A stretch of DNA of 64,000 nt from Podospora pseudocomata (lineage: Eukaryota; Ascomycota; Sordariomycetes; Sordariales; Podosporaceae): positions 1,364,001 through 1,428,000 of the forward strand of contig NC_085891.1 of assembly GCF_035222375.1 (NCBI RefSeq). The letters run 5' to 3'. Every line of letters begins with the position of its first letter. Position 1 is the stretch's first letter. Below are positions 46,645 to 57,017 of the stretch, piece after piece. The position numbers and the translations under genes were made by a program. The notes beneath the pieces were generated by a model, which worked only from the letters and a program-made list of their open reading frames with translations, searched no databases and was not told the origin of the DNA.

Positions 46645-48906
46645 ATGCTGTCAGAAGTTGTCGCGAGCTCCCTCGTGGAACTTGCCAGTACGCGCATCCC
46701 CCCTTTCTCCCTCCCCAACCCCAAACTATCCCACAGACAGGCTCTAACAGAATGCTTCAGAACGAGAGGAAGAAGACCCCGCCGGTATGCCCGATCCCCT
46801 ACATCCATCATCCGAACTCCCCCCTCCCGCCGAACGAACATCTCGAGACACTTGACAGCATGCTAACTGCGCGATACAGGCTCCGACCCGCCCCACCAGG
46901 AGAAATACTCATCATGGGCCATATTTATTCTGCTGTCGCTACTCATTGTGTCGTTCTGCACGAGCTACACTCTACAACAGAGAAAGATCACAGCTATTCA
47001 TGAAACTGTCGTATCCATCTTCGGCGGTACGAACGATTCTCCTCCATCAGCCCCCGACGAACCTCACCCTAACCAACATATTTCTAGGCATGACCATCGG
47101 TCTCATCCTCCGCGTATCTGGCTTCGATTCCGTCCGAGACTTGGTCAACTTTAACTACCAATACTTCTTCAACCTGCTCCTTCCCCCGATTATTCTCTCG
47201 TCCGGTTACGAACTCCACCAAGCCAACTTTTTTCGAAATATAGGAACAATCTTGAGTTTTGCTTTTGCGGGAACACTCATCTCGGCCGTTGTGATTGGCG
47301 TCTTGCTCTTCTTTTACACTGCAATCTCTCCCGAGGGGCTGGATGTGTCGTGGACCGATGCCATCGCCGTCGGCGCAACGCTTTCTGCCACAGATCCGGT
47401 CACTATTTTGGCAATCTTCAACTCGTACAAGGTTGACCCGAAGCTGTACACCATCATCTTCGGCGAGTCTATTCTGAACGATGCCGTGGCCATTGTTATT
47501 TTCGAGGCTTCCCAGGCTAAGCATTCTTCCGGGTCAGGGGGTATTGGCATCTTCAGCATCCTGCATGGAATCTGGTACTTCTTGAAAGAGTTCTTTGGCA
47601 GTTTGGCGATTGGCTGCATTGTGGGCGTAATGACTGCTCTCGCCTTGAAGTACACCTATGTCAGACGGTATCCAGCCATCGAGAGTTGCTTGGTTGTGCT
47701 CATTGCTTATGCCAGCTACTTTTTCTCTCAAGCTATTGAGATGTCTGGTAGGTCTTCCCGTAAGCGCCCGTACTTGAGAATCGTGGATTAACTTGGTGCG
47801 CAGGAATTGTATCGCTTCTCTTCTGCGGCATCACGCTCAAGCACTACGCTTACTTCAACATGTCCCGCCGAACGCAGCTGACGACCAAGTACCTGTTCCA
47901 AGTTCTCGCTCACCTGTCTGAAAACTTCATCTTTATCTACCTAGGCCTGGCCCTCTTCACGGAGAAGAACCTCGTCTTTCAGCCCCTGTTGATCATTGTC
48001 ACGGTTGTTTCCGTCTGTGCGGCAAGATGGCTCGCTGTCTTCCCGCTTTCTCGAGCGATCAACTGGTTCCGCCGATATAGAGCCGCCCGACGTGGTGGCG
48101 AAGCCGATGAGTTGCCCTACAGCTACCAAGCCATGCTCTTCTGGGCCGGTCTTCGTGGAGCCGTCGGCGTCGCTCTCTCAGCCCGCTTTACCGCGAAGGA
48201 AACCCAAGCTCTGCAAGCGACCGTCCTTGTTGTAGTGGTGCTGACCGTCATCATCTTTGGCGGCACTACAGCCCGCATGCTCGAGATATTAGGAATCCGC
48301 ACTGGGGTAACAGAGGATGCGGATTCCGATGACGAGTTTGATATCGAGGCTATTGGAGGCGGACTTTACAAACGACCGGACAATAGTGGGATAGGATACA
48401 ATCCCAGAAGTCGGAGCCGCGGGTCGGCCGTTGCATTGGATAACGTTGGCGGTAATAACAGCAACGGTGCGGGCTGGACATCAGGAAACAGGAGGAAACC
48501 CAGCCATGGGAGAAAGGGACACAACTCCAAGGACAGCAACGACTTTGAGAGGTCAGAGTTGTTGGGTGTCAACAATGGGGGGAGCAGTAACACTGACTCT
48601 GAGTTTGGGAGCGACATTGACATCTCAGACTTGCCACCACCGGCGCCGAGGAGGAGGTCGAGCCCTATGCCAGGAGGGGATATCCCACCAGCTTCGACTG
48701 CGGCCACAACCCTTGGCTCTGGCCAGAACAGCGAGAGTGGGAATCATTCCACGCCACTAACAGCGTCTGCTGCGATTAGACAACTGTTCAGAACAGACGA
48801 CCCATCTGCCCTGTTTAGACAGTTGGACGAAGACTACATCAAGCCAACGCTGTTGCTAGATGGGAGTCATGGTAGAGGAGGCAGTGGTGGTGGAGGCTCG
48901 CATTAG
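46645..48906 (+). CDS. Endosomal/vacuolar-type Na+/H+ exchanger (NHE family)
   Basis: Exons 2-5 are clear: 46751..46784, 46880..47026, 47088..47747 and 47804..48906, with introns of 95, 61 and 56 bp. The first exon (from ATG 46645) is uncertain. The best consensus donor (46688) leaves the joint one base out of frame; a weak GTGGAA donor at 46675 keeps it. The protein has about 12 membrane segments with TM1 WAIFILLSLLIVSFC, the amiloride-binding-like LLLPPIILSSGYELH, ATDPVTILAIF, and the catalytic-core FGESILNDAVAIVIF. RGAVGVALS and a long Ser/Asn/Gly-rich cytosolic tail follow. Closest in organisation to yeast Nhx1 and animal NHE6/7/9, which exchange Na+ or K+ for H+ in late endosomes or vacuoles. 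Location is inferred. Confidence 0.9.
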
Positions 48907-49453
48907 ATGTTGTTTTTCTTTCTGGTCAGGTCAAGCCCTGAATTTTGGCTCGGTGCATATAGGAGGGATATCTTTTGGCAAAAGGATGCCAGGCGGGGAG
49001 GCATATACCGGCGGCGTTTGTTCGTTTTTCTTTCTGCTGTTACTATGATTAGATGTCTTGTTCTGTTTAGCTGGGAAACGCTGGCGTGTTTGGCTGGCTG
49101 GCTATTGACTTTCTCGGTGCGAACTTGAGGAAGGGAATAAAATGTTTGGATCATTGTTAGTCCCATCTCAGTACCTGCCTGCTCTATCGCAATAATGTCT
49201 TTTGGGATGGAGCAATTTTCCATGCAAAGCCGATCCATTCGAACATTTCTAGATTTTATCTATCATAAACAAAAGAGTAGGGTATCCAAACAATCTAGCT
49301 GTAGCTTACTGACCAATGCTAAACAACAAAAATGCAGTGTCCGTAATCCGTGGTATATCTCAAAAAGATATGCCAAAACAAAATCAAGCAACCAAACCAA
49401 AACGCCATGCAGTAAGGACTCCCCCTTCATTATCTTCCCCATTCTCTCCCCCT
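48907..49453. other. Convergent intergenic region
   Basis: About 550 bp between the stop codons of two convergent genes (exchanger and drug antiporter). It presumably holds both 3' UTRs; no other feature seen. Confidence 0.6.
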
Positions 49454-51263
49454 TTACATCTTCACCCCTTTTTCCTCCTCCCCGGCCGTCACTTCCCCTC
49501 TCACCGTCTCATCCTCACTCAACACACCCCCTCCCATCTTCCCCTCCTCGCCGCTGCTCTCCTTCCTCTCATGATTCATCTTCATCTGTCCCAAAATCTC
49601 CTCGGCCTCCCTCGCGTACTTGCACCTCTTCCTGATCCTCGCCCCATACTTCCAAAACAACAAGGGGAAAGGCACGCACGCCAACGCGAGAAACGCCGGG
49701 ACGGTGCTCGCCCAGTGGATCCCCAGGTCCTGGTACATGTACGTCGTAAACAGCGGAAACGCCGCACCAAACAGACTTCTCAACACCGAGTTCGCGGCCA
49801 GGACCGAGGCGGCAAAGACGGTGTAGCTGTCGATCATGTACGTCAACAAACTCAAGAACACGGCCACCAGCCCCGCGGCGAAAAAAGCGGATGCAGTGAT
49901 GGAGACCATCCAGTGGATTTCAGGGCCGTTTGTCCACGCGAACCAGAACAATCCGACAGGGAGGAAGATAGACCCGACGATCGCGGGAGGGAGTCGAGAC
50001 TCGGGGGTTGCGAGGCCGGAGGAGAGGAGGGGCATGAAACGGGTTTTGTTGTCGATCATGGCGTATGTGACGGCAAAAACCATACCGACGGCCACGCCGA
50101 CAAAGGCTAGGCCGCCGATGCCGGGGGACCAGCCGCGGTTGAGCTGGTAGACTATGGGGAAGGCGGCGAAGAGGAGGTAGAGGGTTCCGTAGACGATGGC
50201 GAGGTAGATTGATGTGAAGAGGACGATTGGTTCTTTGAAGAGCAAGAACCAGGGGCGGGTGAGGGTTGTTTTTATTTTTTGGGACTTGGTCGAGGGGTCG
50301 AGGAGGTCCATTTTGGAGATGTAGATTTTCCCTGTGTGGGAGGTGAGTGCTGCCGCGCGTTTTTGGAGGAGGACGGGGGCGTAGGTTTCGGGTACGTAGA
50401 GGAGGCAGAGGAGCCAGAGGGTGCCGGTGAAGATTGCTGTTAGGCCTTGGATCCAGCGCCACCCTAAAGATTCGCCGACGAAGCCGCCTACGATGGGGCC
50501 GATGGAGGGCCCGAGGAAGGGGGCCATTGCGAAGACGCCGGCTGCGGCTCCTCTTTCTTTTTGGGAGTTAGTATAGGGGAAAGATGGATGGAGAGGGAGG
50601 GGGAAGGGGGGGAGGTTTACCGTTGACGTCAAACATGTCTGCTACTACGCCGCCCGAGTTGGTGAGTGGTGATGAGCCAAAGGCTCCGGCGAAGAAGCGG
50701 AGGATGACGAGGGTTTCGATTGTGTCTGCCCCGGCAGCTCCGGCGCAGAATACCATGAGGGCCATGTAGGTCAGGGCGAAGATCGGCTGGCGTCCGTAGA
50801 ATTCACTCAGGGGCGCCCAAAGTAACGGACCGATGGCGAAGCCAAAGACGAAGAGAGAGATGCCCAGGGTGGCCATTGTTGGCGTGACTTGGAAGTATCT
50901 GATGATTTCAAAAACGCCGCCTGAATAGGCGGTGGAAGCAAAGGCCACTGCCAGGGTTGCGACGGCCTGCAGTAACGTGATGATCCATTTCTTGTAGTCG
51001 GGGTAGGTCATGGGGTTGAAGGGGTCGGATTTCCCTGGGAGGAAGTCGACGATGTAGGGAGAGGATTCTGTGCCATCTCCCGGGTAGGGGTGGGACAATA
51101 TGGCGGGCGTGAGGTGAGAAGGTGACAGTACGAGACGCCAGTGAGGGACATGATTGCTGTTGCTGGTGGTGTTGTAATCAGTCTGGGACTCCATATCTGG
51201 CTTTGGTGTTGGGGAGGGTGGTGTAGTCGGCAAAGCCGTCACCGACGACGAAGAGGATGCCAT
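49454..51263 (-). CDS. MFS drug:H+ antiporter, DHA1 type
   Basis: Two exons, complement(49454..50556, 50621..51263), 581 aa. The 64-bp intron contains TACTAAC and ends CAAAAAG, joining DVN to ERGAAAG. About 75 hydrophilic residues precede 12 membrane segments. The loop after segment 2 reads PLLWAPLSEFYGRQPIF, the DHA1 form of MFS motif A. GVFAMAPFLGPSIGPIVGG is motif C-like, diagnostic of 12-TM antiporters. The middle loop is cytosolic and the C-terminus is acidic. Such proteins (yeast Tpo1-4, Flr1, fungal multidrug transporters) export polyamines, azoles or other toxic compounds. Nothing here indicates a specific substrate, and no biosynthetic cluster surrounds it. Confidence 0.92.
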
Positions 51264-52534
51264 GTTGAAGTTTGTGACCAGTCTGCTATGGTAACGAGTA
51301 ACGATATCGTAATCTTATATCATGATATGGTGATACAAAAGAAACCACGATAAGATATTGTAACCGCGAGAACAGAAACCCAAATGCCATCCGGACACCC
51401 AAATGGGGGAACCACTCGCCGTTTTATATGGCCAAGCCCGCCCTCTCCAGCAAAGCTTCCTCAACTCCGTTCCCCGATCCTGATCAAACGAAACCAACAA
51501 TAGCAAGATTAACAAGCCACTACCCGCCCACGCCGCCCATCATGGACTTTCGATTTCTGAATCCCGTTCCTGGTCCCACAACGGACGAACTGCCAAGAGC
51601 ATGAGGCTCCTCCATCTCTGACAACACTGGACCCCTGACGTGATCTCCTGTCAGAATGAGCGTGCTCCGTCAGATCTGTAAACGGCCATTATGGATCACG
51701 AGATTGGCGACTGCGGCAAGTGGACTGGTTGTAACCACCGCTGGACGGTTCCAAAAAGTCGGGACTCGGGCAGGAAGAAGCACCGTGAGAAACAACAGGA
51801 GAATGAGTGATGACAAAACGGCATTGAAGGCGCTCCACTTGAAGGACACGGACAGAACGATAGCCTCGCAACTTCTCGAGGATTCTCATTTGTGGGCTCT
51901 TGGTCTTGCGATGCCGCGTCGTTGTCCTTGATTCAATTTCGCAGCTGGTTTTCCAACGGCCGAGGCATGCGGAGTATTTCTCGCAGGCTTACAAACCAGG
52001 CTTTCCAGAAGAACGACAAGCCCAATTTGCCCCTGAGAGAGAGACGAAAAAATCGGCGAACGAGACCACAGAAAAGAGAGACTGTAGTCGGGATCGTGGA
52101 GCCGCAAGATCAAAGCAGCGGTGGGTGCCAATGCCGACGCACCGAGGTTAGCGCTCCTTGGAACTTTTTGAATTGTAGATCATCGGCGGGATTCACATGC
52201 TCCTAACCTCCAACTCCGGTCGTGCTGACATCATGCACAGACAGACTTGCTCTGAATTTCCAGTCATCTTTCTTTTGACATCTTGGCATTGGAACCAAAC
52301 ATTGTTGAAGCCCAATATCGGACTGTTGTCGTCCAAGCTCGAAAATGCAATAGCAAAGCCATGTTTCGGCACCGGAAAGCTCGGTTCCAAGGCCACGGGA
52401 TATCAGCCCATCCCACGCAATGCATGAACTGACCATTGTATAAACCATCATGGGGTGATGCTGGATGTGTTCGTTGGCAGATCCGCCCCGGCTCAGCCTT
52501 GTAGATGGGTACCTTTCCGATCTTTGAGCAGGAT
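51264..52534. other. Intergenic, upstream of DHA1 antiporter
   Basis: About 1.3 kb. It includes the antiporter promoter and the 3' UTR of the methyltransferase gene. A plus-strand frame at 51656-51931 starts with a plausible ATG but has no recognisable domain. Confidence 0.5.
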
Positions 52535-54407
52535 CTAATCGTCAAACCCACTCCAATCATCCTCACTCTCATCCTCGCTCTCTTCATCTGCCCCCTTCTT
52601 CAGAGTCGGCATCCCATCCGGCCCTCTGACGATCCTCCCGTCCCCATCTCTTACAAACGGCCCCTCTCCCTCACTCCCACTCCCAAACCTAACATCCCCT
52701 TCCGTATCATCCACCTCAACCGCCTTCCTCCCGGTAGCCTTCAACGTCGGAATCCCATTCTCATCCCTCACAACCCTCCCCTGTTGATCCCTCACATACG
52801 GCCCCTCCTCATCTTCTTCCACTTGCTTCTTCTCCCCATCCACCGTCCCGTCCCTCACAAACATCACCACAAAAAACCCCATCGTCCCCCGTCCATCATC
52901 CCTAAAAGCCCTGACACACCCCTCGGCGACCTCCTTATCCCCCTCACAACCCTCCACCTCCCCCCTAACATCCCACTCCCACATCCCCCTAACCTGCTCC
53001 TCCCGCCTCAAAACCCTCCACCCCCTCCTCCTCGCCACCTCGGACCCCAACGCCCTGATCGTAACCCCCTCATTCTCCCCCTTATGAACCGAACACGTAG
53101 AATACGTCACCTTCCTCGCATTAGGAAACTCAAACGCATGCAAAACAATCTGCAGCTGAAACGCCGCCAAAGCCTCAATCCTTTGCTGTAGGTCCTTTTC
53201 AGAGGAAACCACCGTTTCCTGTCCATCATCATCCACCATCATCGCAGGTGCCGGTTTCATCTCCTCTTCCCCCTCGGCCCGTTTCCTTTTCTTGTTTCCA
53301 CTCTTCCCATTACCCGGTTTGTTCTTGCTGGCTAACGCCTCAGGGAGGCAAAGCTCAGGAACATCATCACGGCCGACAATCCCACTCCCCGAACAACTCG
53401 GATCGAGCAGCAGCGCCCCGACATGGGCGTATTCCTCCGCCTGGGGATCAGCCCGGAGGAAGTCCTCTGCTGGGTGAACCACCGTTTTTGCGTCACTTCC
53501 CGCGATTTTGATCATTTTCTGCAGGGTCTTGGCTCTGTTTCTGTCTTTTTCAAATGCGTGGATGGTTTGTCCTCGGGCGAAACCCCGTTCGGAGAGTATC
53601 CCGGCGAGGTGGGTGGTTTTGTTCCCTGGGGCGGAGCAAGCGTCAATGATATCCCCATCTTCCGGTCTTGGGTCAAGTAGATAGGCAGGGAAGCAAGAGG
53701 CTTTGTCCTGGAGGATGATCTCGCCCTTTTTGTAGGCTTCCGTCTTGGTGAAGTCGAGGACGGAGGGGGGGACGGCGATGAGGTTGGGGATGTGACCGTC
53801 AAGACACAAGACTTTTTTCTTGCGGGGGGCGGTCATGACTTGGGTTATCGAGGGGACGACTTCAAACCCTTTGAAGGTAGTCTCCAACTGTGCGTCAAGG
53901 GTTGATTTGATAGCATTGACGCGGATCCATCGGGGATGCTGAACAGGGCCGGCATATTCCGCTTCTATCAAGTCGCGAAAGGTTTCGATGGTGGGACATT
54001 TCCTGCGGATGCGGGCTTTGGTGAATTCCGAGGTGAGGCGGGCTTTGTGGCGGTCGATGGATTGGCGGAGGCCGTGGGAGGCTGGGAGGGCGATACCACC
54101 TTTTGCGAGGAGGTGGTCGTGGACTAGGAGGATGGAGAGGATGGGGGTGAGCTGAGAATGATTATTAGTAGTTGATACTGGAATGGGTGAATGAAGGAAA
54201 ACACACCTTGCGCTCATGCTTGAGTAATTCGGCATTCTCAACCACTTCTTTGAGCACAGAACTCCATTTGCATGTCTCTAGGGCCAGGGCGTAGACCTGC
54301 GCTGGGGGGGACTTGAGGTCCTTGTTGCTAAAGACTCGTGATTTCAAGCTGCCGCCGTGTGTCGATGGCCCTGTGAGCAGCGCTGCTGCTTCGTGGTAGA
54401 GAGACAT
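52535..54407 (-). CDS. RCM1: 25S rRNA (cytosine-C5) methyltransferase, NSUN5/Rcm1 type
   Basis: Two exons, complement(52535..54151, 54207..54407), 605 aa, with a 55-bp intron. The N-terminal part (MSLYHEAAALLTGP...LLKHERK) is the NSUN5-like helical region. The Rossmann core contains SAM motif I, DIIDACSAPGNKTTHLAG, then the DPSCSGSG motif IV and YSTCSVHKGENE motif VI, giving the paired catalytic cysteines of the NOL1/NOP2/Sun family. Yeast Rcm1 and human NSUN5 methylate a conserved cytosine of the large-subunit rRNA in the nucleolus. A basic, nuclear-localisation-like KKRKR lies between motifs IV and VI. The C-terminus is unusual: two copies of a VRDxxGRxVRxxxGxPTLK unit followed by an acidic tail. 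Orthology is by motif and layout. Confidence 0.9.
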
Positions 54408-55142
54408 TCTCAGTTACAACAGATGTCCGAGGCGTATTATTGATCCATTCAATTGAAATTTTTGAGTCGGGCCAAATGAGTTTGGGTTACTTGAGCTGAG
54501 TGATGAAGGTGAACTGCTGAAATGAGTTGTGAGTTGTGAGTTCTGGTTGGTTGCCTTGACATATTGCAAAATTTTGGAGGCCCAGGGTTAGGGATCATGG
54601 CCGTTGATATCGCTGAGAACTCAACCAAGAAGTCACGCGTTCACCTGCACAGATCATCAGTCACCAAAGTCATGGAAGAGCATATGTTTGCGTAAAAAAC
54701 ACGCTTTCTCCAGCCTCTGGAGTATCTCATATTCCCTTCTATATATATGTCCCATCCCTCCCCGTCTTAAAAATCACCAAAAAAACCCAATGTTCCAAAA
54801 ATGTTGTTCAGAAGAATCGAAGAATAAGTGATACATACACGAAATGTAAGAAGTGAAGTACAGCAGCAGCCACCAACGACAAAAACATATGGCGCTCTTT
54901 TGGGGGGATCTCTTTCGTCATAAATCATCGTTTGATAGATAGGGAAAAGGAAAAAACACCGGAACATCCAAACACCCCTTCCCATATGTCCAGCCTCCCC
55001 TTTTCCTACCGCTGAAAATTGTCCGCCCAAAACCAAAATTGGTATCCATCCCTAAATGTGAAGAGAAGGGCTTGACGCCCGCCCCGAAAGAAGTAAAAAG
55101 GTATCAAGGAAGAAGAAAAACCCCGTGTGACCAAGTCATCGT
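54408..55142. other. Intergenic between methyltransferase and WSC-protein genes
   Basis: About 735 bp with the methyltransferase promoter and the 3' UTR of the WSC-protein gene. No gene recognised. Confidence 0.6.
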
Positions 55143-57017
55143 CTACCTCCGGTGGAGATGACGAGAGGGAATGCGGGCGTGGTGCGCAAGGTGGTTGTGG
55201 TTGCGCACATGGCGCTTCTCAGCCTTGGCAGGGGCAGCGCCGCCCTTGGTGAAGACGGTCAAGGCCCAGTCACCACCGCACTTCTGGCTGGCATCACCCT
55301 TGCAGGTCATGTTGCACTTGGAGTCGTCAAGCTTCTCGACAATGTTGAGGCTGTTGCCGCAGTAGCACTCGCCGCCGTACTCGGTGCCGGCAACAGAGAA
55401 GCCCTTGGAAGAGCAGTACTCGACGCAGGCGGTGTTGCTCACCTGGCCAATGTTGGGTAGAATCTTGCCAGAGATGACACGGTCAGACTGGTCCTTGTAG
55501 CAGCCGGCGGCCTTGAAGCCCGAGATCTCAGCACCAGACTTGGCAGACTGGGTGGGGCCGGCAGGGGCCTCGTAGACGGTCCTGGTCTGCCAGACGGTGA
55601 CGGTGTCGTAGACAATCCTGACCTTGGGAGAAGCCGCAGGAGGAAGGACAGCCTCGCTGGTAGGCTCGGGCTTCTCAACGACAGGGGGTTCCTCAACCGT
55701 GGTGGGGGCGGGAGCGGGAACGGTGACAAGGGTGGTGGAAAGTGGGGGCGGCGCAGCAGCAGAGCTCGACGACGGGGCCGGAGCGGGGGCAGCAGAAGTT
55801 GATGGCTCTACCTTGATAGCAGGGGCACTGCTGGACTTGGGAGTCTCCAGCTCGGGCTTCTCAACGACAGGCTCGGGCTCGGGAACAGCAGGAGCGGGAG
55901 CGGGCGAGACGTTGCCGCCGCCATATTTCCAACCAGCGATGGGGTTGTTGCCGGGAAGCTTGTCAAGGGTGCCGGCAATCTTCTCCTGGATGGGGCACTC
56001 AATGTTGCAGCTCTCGCTGTCAGGGTTGACACCATGCTTGAGGCCGGGGCAGTTGTGAAGACCGGCGTGGCCAGCGTCGCAGGTGTCGATGATGTGCTGA
56101 AGCTCCTCCTCGTCCCAGCCGGAGATGAAATCACCGTGAGCCGAGAAACCAGTGGCATCACCGTTGGAGAAGACGAAAGGGCTCTCCTTGCCAAGCAAGT
56201 GCTGGTAGCGAGGCAAGAACTTGGGGGTGTTCCAGTAGGTCTCAAAGAACATGTGAGGGACGTGGATCCAGCCCTTGGGACAGTTGAGCTTGTTGCCGAC
56301 AGGGGTAGGGAAAGCCATGTTGTTCTTGTAGTTGGTGAGGCCGGCGGCGGGGTTGTAACAAGAGGGGAAGTGGACATCCACGCGCATGGGAGAGGCATAG
56401 GCGTCGCAGTTCTGGAAGGGGAAGCCATAACCAGCACCCTTGTTGGCCGGGTCGCCAAGACCAGCCCTGGAGCCATCCGAGTTGTCAGGCCAGCTAGGGG
56501 GGTTGTAGTTGGGGCGAGGGCAAGTGATCTGAGCGGCCTGGATGGGCTTGGAGGGATCCAGCTGAAGGGCGCCATCAGAGACATGGCTGGGCTTTGACCT
56601 CAGAGTGGGGTTTCCGCTGACAATCTGGAGACCGAGAGGGAAAGCCTTGATATCGTCGTCGGTGGCGTCGAAGAAGTAATAGTTGACCATGTAAAAGAAC
56701 TCGACGGGCTCCAAGAGTCCGGTCTCGGGGTCCTTGAAGTAGAGTGAGGGAACCCAGTATGAGCTCATGTCAGCCTTTGGCTTGGCTGTGGTGCACTTGG
56801 ACTGGCGCAGAGACTCTCCGGTAACGTTGAAGCCAAAGTTGCTGGCACCCATGACGGCGTGGACGTGGGCAGAAGGGCCTCCTGGTGAGACGATGGGATC
56901 GGCTCTGCATGTCGTCAATGGTCCCCGACCCTTGTGCTGAAGAGTCGCAAAGGTACGTCTCTCCTTGGCGGCAGCCACTGTGACGGCCATGGTGGCCAAG
57001 ATGGTGGTGAAATGCAT
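55143..57017 (-). CDS. Secreted DUF1996-WSC domain protein
   Basis: A single exon, 624 aa. It starts with a signal peptide (MHFTTILATMAVTVAAA). Residues about 40-330 form a DUF1996 domain, with CRADPIVSPGGPSAHVHAVMG near the start and CPKGWIHVPHMFFETYW later. It is rich in conserved Cys, His and aromatic residues. A Pro/Glu/Ser/Ala-rich, probably O-glycosylated linker (about 370-500) leads to a C-terminal WSC domain (about 510-595). There GCYKDQ, CVEYCSSKGF, GGECYCGN and CKGDASQKCGG supply the expected eight cysteines. A His/Arg-rich tail ends the protein. WSC domains bind carbohydrate and are found in cell-wall sensors and secreted enzymes. There is no terminal membrane segment, so it is probably wall-associated or secreted rather than a sensor. 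Confidence 0.92.
   Translation of the reverse strand: MHFTTILATMAVTVAAAKERRTFATLQHKGRGPLTTCRADPIVSPGGPSAHVHAVMGASNFGFNVTGESLRQSKCTTAKPKADMSSYWVPSLYFKDPETGLLEPVEFFYMVNYYFFDATDDDIKAFPLGLQIVSGNPTLRSKPSHVSDGALQLDPSKPIQAAQITCPRPNYNPPSWPDNSDGSRAGLGDPANKGAGYGFPFQNCDAYASPMRVDVHFPSCYNPAAGLTNYKNNMAFPTPVGNKLNCPKGWIHVPHMFFETYWNTPKFLPRYQHLLGKESPFVFSNGDATGFSAHGDFISGWDEEELQHIIDTCDAGHAGLHNCPGLKHGVNPDSESCNIECPIQEKIAGTLDKLPGNNPIAGWKYGGGNVSPAPAPAVPEPEPVVEKPELETPKSSSAPAIKVEPSTSAAPAPAPSSSSAAAPPPLSTTLVTVPAPAPTTVEEPPVVEKPEPTSEAVLPPAASPKVRIVYDTVTVWQTRTVYEAPAGPTQSAKSGAEISGFKAAGCYKDQSDRVISGKILPNIGQVSNTACVEYCSSKGFSVAGTEYGGECYCGNSLNIVEKLDDSKCNMTCKGDASQKCGGDWALTVFTKGGAAPAKAEKRHVRNHNHLAHHARIPSRHLHRR

Noticed and set aside
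46645-51263. Possible secondary-metabolite cluster around the DHA1 antiporter
   Set aside because: Neighbours are an ion exchanger and an rRNA methyltransferase; no synthase, oxygenase or pathway regulator is present.
52505-53191. Pro/Leu/His-rich plus-strand frame opposite the methyltransferase
   Set aside because: Antisense reading of a Gly/Glu/Asp/Arg-rich coding end; no independent signals.
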